NCBI GenBank assembly: GCA_031286185.1
Contig: JAITUS010000032.1
Span: 1 to 7,121, forward strand
DNA from: Rickettsiales bacterium
GTDB taxonomy: Bacteria; Pseudomonadota; Alphaproteobacteria; Rickettsiales; Anaplasmataceae
Direction: 5' to 3'
Length of the DNA stretch: 7,121 nt
The notes under the pieces were generated by a model. That model was not told the DNA's origin, did no database searches, and saw nothing but the letters and a program-made list of their open reading frames with translations. Both the position numbers and the translations under genes were made by a program. This document shows, piece by piece, positions 1-6,303 of the stretch. Position 1 is the first letter of the stretch. Each line of letters starts with the position of its first letter.

Positions 1-52
1 TGATTTTTTCAAATTGCTCTCGACTTATACTGCTTGGATAACTTTTCCGCAT
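1..52 (-). CDS. IS transposase, N-terminal fragment (cut by window edge)
   Basis: Seventeen codons of a transposase gene are visible, from the ATG at 52-50 to the window edge, reading MRKSYPSSISREQFEKI. A GAGG ribosome site lies 5 bases upstream. This N-terminus matches what I remember of Wolbachia IS5-family transposases, which are DDE enzymes that cut and move the element. The catalytic residues lie outside the window, so activity cannot be judged. The gene reads away from degP and would not drive it. Confidence 0.75.
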   Translation of the reverse strand, partial: MRKSYPSSISREQFEKI

Positions 53-114
53 AGACACCTCATTATTAATCTATGCTTATTTTACCTCATCTCTTCGAGA
101 TTTTAAACAGGTTC
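1..114 (-). mobile_element. Insertion sequence end, IS5-family (ISWpi1-like), left copy, truncated by window edge
   Basis: This is the 5' terminal part of an insertion sequence read on the minus strand. Bases 1-115 are the exact reverse complement of 7004-7118, with no mismatch seen. On the minus strand the element starts GAACCTGTTT and is preceded by TAA (117-115). The right copy is preceded by TTA. Both fit a TNA target, as used by some IS5-family groups, so I place the boundary at 114; a one-base shift is possible. A small hairpin (ATCTC-GAA-GAGAT) near the end could limit read-through into the transposase gene. The name ISWpi1-like rests on the remembered start of the Wolbachia transposase and was not searched. 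Confidence 0.85.
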
Positions 115-172
115 TTACAGCGGCAAACTTACAACGTTGCTATTTTGTGAATTTGGTAAATGATTTACGAAA

Positions 173-1660
173 TTACTTTTTTAGCTTTATTGAAGTAAAA
201 AACTGATTCCCGTTGCGATAAATAAGCAACATTATTGCTTTTTCTTTATCCTTCTCTTTTGCTAAATTTATTTGATTTTGGAAACTTTCAACGTTTTCTA
301 TATAAGTTCCATTTATTTGCATAATAATGTCTCCTTTTTTGATACCACGCAATGTAACGTTCTTGTTAACATCTACATTGGTAACTATTACACCTTTTGT
401 AGGCACGTCATTTTTGCTCTCTTTTGACTCTTGTGGTAGATTTGAAACGGTTAAACCAGTTATATAATCAGATGTTGATTCATTCTCTTCTTGGTTATTA
501 CCTTGGCTGTCACTTGTAGATTCTCCGATGACGACCTTAACATTAACTTCTTTACCACTTCTCAGCAACTTAATTTGCACTTTTTTCTCAGGCTCAGTTC
601 TTGAAACCATTTGAGGTAGTTGTGTCATTCTCTCAACTTTTTTGTCATCAAATTCTAGTAATATATCACCTACTTTAATACCACCTTTCTCTGCTGGACT
701 GTTCTTTACTATATCTGCAACTAATGCACCTTTTGTATCTTTTAAACCCAAAGACTCTGCAAATTCTCTTGTTATAGGCTGAACTTGCACACCAAGCCAA
801 CCGTGTTTTATCTTCTTGCCACTTTTTAATGTATCAATGATTGATACAGCTAGATTAGACGGTATGGCAAAGCCTATACCCACGTTACCGCCAGACTCAG
901 ATGGGGAATAGATAGCGGTGTTAATACCTATAACTTTTCCTTTTAAATCAAATAGTGGTCCTCCAGAGTTGCCTCTATTGATTGCAGCATCAGTTTGAAT
1001 AAACTCATTCATGGTGCCAATACTAATGTCTCTGGACCTTGCAGATATAATTCCTGTGCTTACAGAGCCACCCAACCCAAATGGATTGCCTATTGCCATG
1101 ACCGTATCACCAACCCTTGCTTTATCAGAGTCACCAAATGCTACAAAAGAAAGGTCTTTGTCGGCTTTGATCTGAAGCACAGCAAGATCAGTTTTTGCGT
1201 CGTGGCCTAAAACTTCTGCTTTGAAATAAGTATTATCGTTCATAGTAATTGTGATATCTTGAGCGTTTTTAATAACGTGATAATTAGTTACGATAGTTCC
1301 ACTTTTATCAATAATAAATCCAGACCCAAGCAGCACTACCTCTCTATTGATACTTGGACCCCTATCCATAAAAAACTGATCAAAATGCTCAAAAAACTCT
1401 CTGAAATCATCAAAAAAATTATTTCTTGGTGTAAAAGGGATTCTAGTTCTATTATTACTTTCTTGTTTGATGATTTGTTCGCTCGAGATATTCACAACTG
1501 CGGGAATAAGTTCTTCTACCAGGTTAGCAAGTCCTTGATTACAGTTGCATACAGAAGTGTTAGTATCTGAAGTCTTTTTTGCACCCCAGTCAAGCACGTT
1601 AGCATACGAGGAGAACGAAATCAAAAAACATGTAAATATAGATAAAACCTTACTTCTCAT
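173..1660 (-). CDS. degP: Periplasmic Do-type serine protease/chaperone (DegP/HtrA)
   Basis: This 495-residue protein degrades or refolds misfolded proteins in the periplasm. An N-terminal signal peptide (about 1-20, cleavage likely after SSYA) is followed by a trypsin-like protease domain (about 45-280). The catalytic triad is complete: His128 in TNYHVI, Asp158 in TDLAVL and Ser232 in GNSGGPL. Two PDZ domains follow, about 285-380 (starting GWLGVQVQPI) and 398-492, separated by a short Ser/Asn/Glu-rich linker. Length and domain order are normal for the DegP/DegQ/MucD group. An F-rich stretch at 82-98 corresponds to the loop that contacts neighbouring protomers in Do proteases. A Cys-Asn-Cys motif (38-40) just after the signal peptide is unusual. 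The gene is last in an operon with hflK and hflC; its ATG is 3 bases past the hflC stop, so translational coupling is likely. The degP versus degQ symbol cannot be settled from sequence alone. Confidence 0.95.
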   Translation of the reverse strand: MRSKVLSIFTCFLISFSSYANVLDWGAKKTSDTNTSVCNCNQGLANLVEELIPAVVNISSEQIIKQESNNRTRIPFTPRNNFFDDFREFFEHFDQFFMDRGPSINREVVLLGSGFIIDKSGTIVTNYHVIKNAQDITITMNDNTYFKAEVLGHDAKTDLAVLQIKADKDLSFVAFGDSDKARVGDTVMAIGNPFGLGGSVSTGIISARSRDISIGTMNEFIQTDAAINRGNSGGPLFDLKGKVIGINTAIYSPSESGGNVGIGFAIPSNLAVSIIDTLKSGKKIKHGWLGVQVQPITREFAESLGLKDTKGALVADIVKNSPAEKGGIKVGDILLEFDDKKVERMTQLPQMVSRTEPEKKVQIKLLRSGKEVNVKVVIGESTSDSQGNNQEENESTSDYITGLTVSNLPQESKESKNDVPTKGVIVTNVDVNKNVTLRGIKKGDIIMQINGTYIENVESFQNQINLAKEKDKEKAIMLLIYRNGNQFFTSIKLKK

Positions 1661-1663
1661 AAA

Positions 1664-2536
1664 CTATTTCCATCCCTTGTTCAAAATATCTAAGAAATTA
1701 TTATTTGGTGAAAGTATAAATTTAGTGTTATTTCCAGCGAATGATTTACTGTAAGCGCTCATAGAGCGGTAAAAATTAAAAAACTCTTCATCAACCTTAA
1801 ATGCCTCATTATAAATTCTGGTTGCTTCAGCATAACCACGACCTCTTATTTCGTGGGCTTCTTTTATTGCACTAGCAATAATTTCCCTTTTTTGTTTATC
1901 AGCTTTTGATCTAACTTCCTGCCCAGCTTGCTCACCTTCTGCTCTGATTTCCTTTGCTTCTTTTGCTCTTTCAGTTTGCATACGAAGGAATATTGCAGAA
2001 CTATTTTCTTCTGGTAAATCTGCCCTCTTAATTCTTACATCTATTATTTCTATACCAAATTTTCTAGCTTCAGAATAAACTCCGCGCTGGATTAATTGCA
2101 TAACTTCTGATCTCTTTTCATTTAACAAACTAATTAATGAAAATCTTACTATGTTTTCCCTTATGTGAGCTTCTATGATTGGATATAGTCTTCTGACTAA
2201 TCCTGATTCGCTTCTCACAGCTTGGTAAAAAGTGATAGGATCCACTATTTTGTACTTTGCATAGGCGTCTACTATGATGCGTTTTTGGTCTGCAGTTATT
2301 ACTTCTCTTGGAGTTTTATCAGGGCTTAAATCTAAAACTCTCTTATCAAGAAATTCTACGTTATTTATAAATGGCAGCTTAAAATATAAACCGCTTTCCT
2401 TAATATCTCTTACCACTTTACCCAATTGTATAACTATTGCTTGCTTCGTTTCTTGCACCACAAACATTGAATCGGATAAAGCGATCAACAGAATGACGAA
2501 TACAGAAATAAAAGCAATTTTAATGTTACTACGCAT
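1664..2536 (-). CDS. hflC: HflC, SPFH-domain modulator of FtsH protease
   Basis: This 290-residue protein is the partner of HflK. In E. coli the pair forms a large membrane complex around the AAA protease FtsH and restrains its activity. One N-terminal membrane segment (about 7-25) anchors it, with the bulk expected in the periplasm. An SPFH/band 7 domain covers about 25-185, including ITADQKRIIVDAYAKYKI (80-97) and IDVRIKRADLPEE (165-177). A charged Ala/Glu/Lys/Arg-rich helix follows (185-245), then the family's C-terminal part with FFNFYRSMSAYSKSF (252-266). Length is in the usual range. The ATG lies 2 bases after the hflK stop, with a GGGA-type ribosome site inside the hflK end, so the two are translated as a coupled pair and probably made in matched amounts. 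Confidence 0.96.
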   Translation of the reverse strand: MRSNIKIAFISVFVILLIALSDSMFVVQETKQAIVIQLGKVVRDIKESGLYFKLPFINNVEFLDKRVLDLSPDKTPREVITADQKRIIVDAYAKYKIVDPITFYQAVRSESGLVRRLYPIIEAHIRENIVRFSLISLLNEKRSEVMQLIQRGVYSEARKFGIEIIDVRIKRADLPEENSSAIFLRMQTERAKEAKEIRAEGEQAGQEVRSKADKQKREIIASAIKEAHEIRGRGYAEATRIYNEAFKVDEEFFNFYRSMSAYSKSFAGNNTKFILSPNNNFLDILNKGWK

Positions 2537-2538
2537 AA

Positions 2539-3573
2539 CTATTTTCCCAAATTTGCAAGAGGTAAATAAGAAAACATACCTTTCAGATCATCAGTTACAA
2601 CAAATTTATCTACTTTACTGAAAATATTTTCCATAGTTTCAAGATAAATACGATTTTTAACGAGAGAAGAATTTTGCTTATATTCTTCATAGAGAGACAA
2701 AAAGCGATTTGCATTACCTTTTGCTTCATTTATTATTTCGCTCTCATATGCTTCTGCATCTAGTTTTATCTTTGTTGCTTCACCTTTTGCTCGAGGTACA
2801 ATATCGTTGCTATAAGCATATGCTTCGTTTATAGTACGCTCTTTATCCGCACGAGCACTTTGCACATCTCTAAATGAGCTAATTACTTTTTCTGGTGGGT
2901 CAATTTTTTTCATTTGAACAGATAAAATTTCTATGCCCGTTTGATATCCATCAAGAATCTGTTGCAGTAAAGTTCTAGTATCTACAGGGATTTCTTGTCT
3001 GCCTTGACCAAGTGCAAAAGAGATCGTATTTTTACCTATTATCTCTCTCATAGCACTCTCTGCAGCATTTTTAACACTAAAACCAGGTGTGTAATCCCGC
3101 ACTTTGAATAGGTAATCCTTAGCATCTCTAACGCGCCACTGGACCTCAAAGTTAACGTTGACTATGTTCTCATCTCCAGTGAGCATCACACCTTCACCGC
3201 GGTCTGTGTCTCGCCCATAGGAACTGCTGACCCCAATTTCTTCACGATTTACTTCCTTGACGTTCACTTTAAAGACCTTGCCAATAGGGTAAGGGAAGTG
3301 ATAGCGCAAACCAGGTGTCTCTGTGTTAGAATATTTGCCAAAAGTAAGTTCTATACCTTCCTCACTTGGATGGACAATATAGAAGCCAGTACAAGCGTAG
3401 AAGAACAAAATAACAAAAATAATTAAATAAGGTTTTTTGCCGCTGTTTCTTGTTAAGACATTAAAAAAGTACCTTATCTCGGATATAGCTTTACTTAAAA
3501 TATCTTCATTATTAGGAGTTTTATTCCTTATTGGTTTCTTTCCAGGATTCCAAGGGTTATTCTCATCAAACAT
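2539..3573 (-). CDS. hflK: HflK, SPFH-domain modulator of FtsH protease
   Basis: This 344-residue protein has the expected HflK architecture. A Pro/Asn-rich cytoplasmic N-terminus begins MFDENNPWNP, a short form of the family's PWG-type start. One membrane segment (about 49-67) follows, then an SPFH/band 7 domain (about 68-240) with MLTGDENIVNVNFEVQWRV (130-148), and a long charged helix (235-300) containing the RAKGEA motif. It forms the HflKC cage with HflC. The gene is first in the hflK-hflC-degP cluster, with a plausible promoter 29-56 bases upstream (3602-3629). No strong ribosome site is visible before the ATG. The next gene upstream, on the same strand, is 74 bases away, so a longer transcript including it is possible. 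Confidence 0.96.
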   Translation of the reverse strand: MFDENNPWNPGKKPIRNKTPNNEDILSKAISEIRYFFNVLTRNSGKKPYLIIFVILFFYACTGFYIVHPSEEGIELTFGKYSNTETPGLRYHFPYPIGKVFKVNVKEVNREEIGVSSSYGRDTDRGEGVMLTGDENIVNVNFEVQWRVRDAKDYLFKVRDYTPGFSVKNAAESAMREIIGKNTISFALGQGRQEIPVDTRTLLQQILDGYQTGIEILSVQMKKIDPPEKVISSFRDVQSARADKERTINEAYAYSNDIVPRAKGEATKIKLDAEAYESEIINEAKGNANRFLSLYEEYKQNSSLVKNRIYLETMENIFSKVDKFVVTDDLKGMFSYLPLANLGK

Positions 3574-3601
3574 AATGATTAATTCTATAACTAATACGCT
3601 A

Positions 3602-3629
3602 ATATTACTTCTTTAGTAGGAAAATGCAA
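3602..3629 (-). promoter_or_regulatory. Predicted sigma-70-type promoter for hflK-hflC-degP
   Basis: Read on the minus strand, a -35 box TTGCAT (3629-3624), a 16-base spacer and a -10 box TAATAT (3607-3602) lie in the gap before hflK. The -10 box is 28 bases from the ATG, giving a short leader. This is a pattern match in AT-rich DNA and could arise by chance, but the position fits an operon promoter. Confidence 0.45.
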
Positions 3630-3647
3630 GACTATTTTATTTACGAA

Positions 3648-3851
3648 TTAATTATCAGATTGGAGAACATGATCATACACTTCCTTTTCTCCATGTAATA
3701 TAGTTGACTCTATGGAATTTTCTGGTCTTCTTTTAAACTCCTTGTTGTCGTTTTTGAGGTGCACTATGTCTTCGCGAGAACCACTATAAAATAATAGAAT
3801 CGCTAAAATTACAGCAGCCAGTAAAAGAAACAATCTTTTTCTATACCTCAT
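3648..3851 (-). CDS. Small single-pass membrane protein, 67 residues, unknown function
   Basis: I do not recognise this protein. A basic N-terminus (MRYRKR) precedes one hydrophobic segment (about 7-23, LFLLLAAVILAILLFY). A charged hydrophilic tail of about 44 residues follows, rich in Asp, Glu, Lys and Asn and with no cysteine. The arrangement suggests an inner-membrane protein with its tail in the periplasm, or a secreted protein with an uncleaved signal anchor. The frame upstream of the ATG is closed by a stop, so no longer start exists. A GGA element 7 bases before the ATG is a weak ribosome site. The gene lies 74 bases upstream of hflK on the same strand and is divergent from walE1, with 155 bases between the two start codons. 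It may belong to the HflKC operon, but nothing shows a functional link. Intact frame, membrane segment and position favour a real gene. Confidence 0.65.
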   Translation of the reverse strand: MRYRKRLFLLLAAVILAILLFYSGSREDIVHLKNDNKEFKRRPENSIESTILHGEKEVYDHVLQSDN

Positions 3852-3941
3852 ACAATTCCAGCATCTTCTTCAGTCTCTTCATCCTTGTTGTACCAGCGTC
3901 AAGCAAAATTATTCGAAGGTAAATGCACACTGACAGTCAAG

Positions 3942-3982
3942 TTAACACTAATTTAAGAATTGAGGATATACAATATTAATAT
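3942..3982 (+). promoter_or_regulatory. Candidate promoter region for walE1
   Basis: Two overlapping solutions are visible. One is TTAACA (3942-3947), a 19-base spacer and TATACA (3967-3972). The other is TTAAGA (3953-3958), an 18-base spacer and TAATAT (3977-3982). Neither is a strong match and I cannot choose between them. The second leaves only 24 bases to the ATG. The region is the space between two divergent genes, so regulation of both could lie here. Confidence 0.3.
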
Positions 3983-3995
3983 GTTTAATTAATAG

Positions 3996-4000
3996 TGAGG
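3996..4000 (+). promoter_or_regulatory. Ribosome binding site that decides the walE1 start
   Basis: The TGAGG here sits 6 bases before the ATG at 4007, an ideal spacing. An in-frame GTG at 3995 would give four extra residues (MRFK), but it overlaps this ribosome site and has no good one of its own upstream. The ATG at 4007 is therefore preferred. Confidence 0.75.
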
Positions 4001-4006
4001 TTTAAA

Positions 4007-5173
4007 ATGTCACCTGAACAAAGAAATTTAGATTCTAAACAAAGTTCCACTTTTATGGGAACTTTGCAGGATAAACTGAAAAATATAAAAAATTTCTCTA
4101 ACTGGTCTGCAAAAGAACAAATGGTTGCAGTAAGTGCAGTAGGTATGGTATTTGGTGCATTGCTTCCAGTTGTGGCAGTTGCTTTACCAGTTGCTGCAGC
4201 AGGTGCAGCAGTTGCTCTTACTCTATTTTTTGCTGTGAAAGCAGTTGAATACGCATTCACAGGGCTCAAGTGGTCAGCAGAGAAGACATGGGAAGGAGCG
4301 AAGCGTATTGGAGAACAAATTGAAAGAGTTGCTGTGCATGCTGGAAATGCAGTGAAAAAAGGTTATAAGTGTTCGGTAGATTCACTGGAGAGAGAAGCTC
4401 ACCTTGTACGTGATAGAATAACAGACGCAAGGAATGTACTTGCTGTAGCAATATATGATGATAGAGAGAAGTATGAAGATAGAAGTGAAGTTAAAGAATC
4501 TGCTGCAAAAAAGAGAGAAGATTACATACTTAAGAGTTCACGTGAAATGCGTAGTAACATGTTTTATGGTGATGATACATCTAGCTTATCAAGAAGCAGT
4601 TCAATAAGCTCACTGAATTCTGACAGGACTGTTGATAGCACAGTAGGATTGTTAAATCCTGAGGAGCATAAGGAAGCACCTACTTCTCTTTGGAATAGAT
4701 TTCCATCACCGTTCAAAAGTGGCAAGAAGTCAGAGCAAACTTCTGAAATTAAATATCAGCCTCTTCCTAAATTAGATGCGATGCCGTCTGCAGAGATAGG
4801 AAATAGCCGTTTTTACGTTGCTCCGCAGAAGCCACCAAGAAGCAACTTACCAAGTCCTGTAGCTCAAGATGCTTCACAAGAGATATCTAATAATGATCGT
4901 TCTTCACGGAATAAAGTTATAATAGGTAAATATTTGGAAGAAGCAGAGAAGAAACAACAAAGGCCTTCCACTTCTCGCAGTGATTCCCCTGATAGTGGAA
5001 GAAGTTCACCTAATTCTTTTGGTTCTGCTACGCCAATAGGAATACCAGATCTTCTTTTAGGAGAGGCATTTAACAGAAAGCTTGAGCGAAGATTAAAACT
5101 ACGTGCATCTCTAGAACAACCTAGTGCAGAACCTTTCAACTCAAGAACTACAGCACCTCTGGGGAAAGTGTAA
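4007..5173 (+). CDS. walE1: Candidate type IV-secreted effector WalE1 (synuclein-like, actin-directed)
   Basis: I recognise this 388-residue protein as resembling WalE1 (WD0830 of wMel), reported as a candidate type IV secretion effector with a synuclein-like region that associates with the host actin cytoskeleton. That identification is from memory. Visible layout: a polar N-terminus (1-37); an Ala/Val-rich hydrophobic stretch (about 39-84) long enough for a hairpin or two helices; a charged, Lys/Glu-rich amphipathic segment (about 88-150) including AEKTWEGAKR, reminiscent of the synuclein KTKEGV repeat; then a long, probably disordered tail (180-388). The tail holds a Ser cluster (192-205), a Pro-rich piece with PQKPPRSNLPSP (273-284), a Ser/Pro-rich part (319-345) and a basic helix near 354-368. 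There is no signal peptide, as expected for type IV export. The gene is transcribed alone, ending in tandem TAA stops and a strong terminator. Confidence 0.72.
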   Translation: MSPEQRNLDSKQSSTFMGTLQDKLKNIKNFSNWSAKEQMVAVSAVGMVFGALLPVVAVALPVAAAGAAVALTLFFAVKAVEYAFTGLKWSAEKTWEGAKRIGEQIERVAVHAGNAVKKGYKCSVDSLEREAHLVRDRITDARNVLAVAIYDDREKYEDRSEVKESAAKKREDYILKSSREMRSNMFYGDDTSSLSRSSSISSLNSDRTVDSTVGLLNPEEHKEAPTSLWNRFPSPFKSGKKSEQTSEIKYQPLPKLDAMPSAEIGNSRFYVAPQKPPRSNLPSPVAQDASQEISNNDRSSRNKVIIGKYLEEAEKKQQRPSTSRSDSPDSGRSSPNSFGSATPIGIPDLLLGEAFNRKLERRLKLRASLEQPSAEPFNSRTTAPLGKV

Positions 5174-5197
5174 TAAACAAAACTCCTACTTCCCCAC

Positions 5198-5235
5198 AAG
5201 GACGTTACTCATTGAGTAACGTCCTTTCTATTTTC
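5198..5235 (+). terminator. Rho-independent terminator after walE1
   Basis: A perfect 13-base-pair stem (AAGGACGTTACTC at 5198-5210, GAGTAACGTCCTT at 5214-5226) with a 3-base ATT loop is followed by the T-rich stretch TCTATTTTC. It begins 24 bases after the walE1 stop. The T-rich tract lies only on the plus-strand exit side, so it works best for walE1. Confidence 0.88.
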
Positions 5236-5237
5236 TC

Positions 5238-5266
5238 TTGATGAATAAATCTAAGTAAAATATAGT
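5238..5266 (+). promoter_or_regulatory. Predicted promoter for the cutA-tRNA-Gln unit
   Basis: TTGATG (5238-5243), a 17-base spacer and TATAGT (5261-5266) form a good sigma-70-type match. It lies directly after the walE1 terminator and 24 bases before the cutA ATG. With cutA broken, its remaining useful work would be to drive tRNA-Gln and perhaps the membrane protein gene after it. Confidence 0.5.
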
Positions 5267-5290
5267 AGCAATGCGTTTATGCAGGTTCTA

Positions 5291-5626
5291 ATGAGTGGTT
5301 TAGTTTTGATTTATACAATTTTGCAAGTTTAAAGGAGGCTAAAACTGTTTCTGAGGAATTGTTAAACGAGAAATCAATTGCATGCGTAAACATATTTCCC
5401 GAGGTGAATTCTCTTTAATTTATGGGAAGGTAAAATTAATAGTAGTTGTGAAATGGTAGCAATTATGAAAAGCAGAAACGATCAAGTTGATAAAGTTGTA
5501 GAAAAAATCGAAGCAATGCATTCTTATGATCAACCTGCTGTTGTAATAATACCTATAGAAAAGACAAATAAGTCTTTTACTAATTGGGTTAATAATGTTA
5601 TTGATGTAAGTAGTATTGGGGTGTAG
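5291..5626 (+). pseudogene. cutA: cutA pseudogene (divalent cation tolerance protein), two compensating frameshifts
   Basis: CutA is a small trimeric cytoplasmic protein of about 105-112 residues linked to divalent metal tolerance. Reading three segments in turn recovers almost all of it. The first is MSGLVLIYT from the ATG at 5291. After one missing base near 5317-5319 comes ASLKEAKTVSEELLNEKS and then IACVNIFPEVNSL (5323-5415). After one extra A near 5417-5418, which otherwise gives a TAA at 5416, comes YLWEGK and a stretch with MKSRNDQVDKVVEKIEAMH, YDQPAVVIIPIE and NWVNNVIDVS. The first and last parts share a frame, so the indels cancel in length, but stops at 5330-5332 and 5416-5418 interrupt translation either way. 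Apart from this the sequence is well preserved, so the damage is recent, or the indels are sequencing errors in A-runs. The TAG stop (5624-5626) lies inside the tRNA that follows. Confidence 0.88.
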
Positions 5627-5691
5627 CCAAGCGGTAAGGCAGCGGTTTTTGATACCGCCATGCGAAGGTTCGAATCCTTCCACCCCAGCCA
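5617..5691 (+). tRNA. tRNA-Gln (anticodon TTG)
   Basis: A complete cloverleaf is visible. The acceptor stem pairs TGGGGTG (5617-5623) with CACCCCA (5681-5687), followed by discriminator G and an encoded CCA. The anticodon stem pairs GCGGT with ACCGC around the loop TTTTGAT, giving anticodon TTG, which reads CAA and by wobble CAG. The T arm is GAAGG-TTCGAAT-CCTTC. The acceptor stem and position 8-10 bases overlap the last codons of cutA by 10 bases, so tRNA and cutA share one transcript that is cut by RNase P. Confidence 0.97.
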
Positions 5692-5709
5692 TATTGAAGA
5701 GGGTGTGAA

Positions 5710-6303
5710 ATGATATCACTTTTCTATAGATTAAGGTTATTGAGTTATATACTGGGCAGCTTAAAGGACATAGTTGTCAAGCTATTCCTCCTTATAATAT
5801 ATCTTTATGCATCCAGCGTTATGTTCATGTTTCTCAGCAATGGCTTTTGGTATGCTGTAGAATTTGGCTCTTTCAAAAATGCATTTAACCATTTGTTTGA
5901 ATATTGCAAGTGGTATTACGATAACAAAGATGACCTCAGTTATGGAGTTTATTTTAGAATATTAGTGGCGTTTCTTGCTCCGCATTTTCTCTATAGATTA
6001 CTCCTTAGTACTGGCTGGAAATCTTTTTTAAAGGAAAGAATAATGCAGATACTCAGGTTCATGATCAAAGGCAAAAGGGGCAGTAAAGCAAGTTACAGCA
6101 GTAAAGCAAATGGTAGTAGTTATAACTACAGCAGCGAAAATAGCTACAGCAGTAGTAGTCATTATGGTTACAATGATGAACGCCATGCTCAAGAAAGGCG
6201 AAAAGTAGCCATGATAAGACAACTGTTAGTCAAGGATATAGAGGAAACCATAGATAAAAGACTAAATGATATCTTTTTCGGTGAAAGGAGCAAGTCTCAC
6301 TAA
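5710..6303 (+). CDS. Membrane protein with Ser/Tyr-rich linker, 197 residues, unknown function
   Basis: I do not recognise this family. A short basic N-terminus leads into a hydrophobic segment at about 20-44, a soluble aromatic-rich section (45-78, with WYAVEFGSF and YCKWYYDN), and a second hydrophobic segment at about 80-100. A basic stretch (103-124) is followed by a low-complexity Ser/Tyr/Asn/Gly linker (125-154). The end is a charged helix (156-190, with ERRKVAMIRQLLVKDIEET). The likely topology is two membrane passes with both ends in the cytoplasm. Ribosome site AGAGGG lies 6 bases before the ATG. The gene starts 18 bases after the tRNA-Gln CCA, so its mRNA 5' end may be made by tRNA 3' processing. 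No clear terminator follows. The linker is built from imperfect DNA repeats and probably varies in length between strains. Confidence 0.85.
   Translation: MISLFYRLRLLSYILGSLKDIVVKLFLLIIYLYASSVMFMFLSNGFWYAVEFGSFKNAFNHLFEYCKWYYDNKDDLSYGVYFRILVAFLAPHFLYRLLLSTGWKSFLKERIMQILRFMIKGKRGSKASYSSKANGSSYNYSSENSYSSSSHYGYNDERHAQERRKVAMIRQLLVKDIEETIDKRLNDIFFGERSKSH
6080..6152 (+). repeat. In-frame low-complexity repeats encoding the Ser/Tyr-rich linker
   Basis: A 12-base direct repeat GCAGTAAAGCAA occurs at 6080-6091 and 6098-6109. TACAGCAG occurs three times (6094, 6127 and 6145), at spacings of 33 and 18 bases. All spacings are multiples of three, so gain or loss of units keeps the frame. This is a likely slippage-driven region. 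Confidence 0.7.

Noticed and set aside
116..172. Searched for a degP terminator between the gene and the left IS
   Set aside because: Only a weak GTAAAT/ATTTAC pairing with a one-base loop and no T-tract. The natural terminator may have been displaced by the IS insertion.
995..2621. Several plus-strand frames of 69-115 codons over degP and hflC
   Set aside because: Shadows of strongly identified minus-strand genes, without family features or start signals.
3841..3882. Thirteen-codon minus-strand frame MKRLKKMLELYEV overlapping the start of the 67-residue gene
   Set aside because: Considered as a leader peptide coupled to the small gene, but its AAGG is too close to the ATG to serve as a ribosome site, and a frame this short is expected by chance.
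3985..4451. Two minus-strand frames (94 and 61 codons) opposite the start of walE1
   Set aside because: Ala/Thr-rich antisense of the Ala/Val-rich hydrophobic region, with no ribosome sites and a convincing gene on the plus strand.
4864..5199. Minus-strand 111-codon frame opposite the end of walE1
   Set aside because: Antisense of the Ser/Pro-rich effector tail, whose composition produces few stops on the opposite strand. No ribosome site, and it would begin inside the terminator region.
5420..5719. Minus-strand 99-codon frame containing GVEGFEPSHGGIKNRCLTAW
   Set aside because: It is the antisense of the tRNA-Gln gene and the end of cutA. This GFEPSHGGIKNRCLTAW pattern is a well-known false protein from reading a tRNA backwards.
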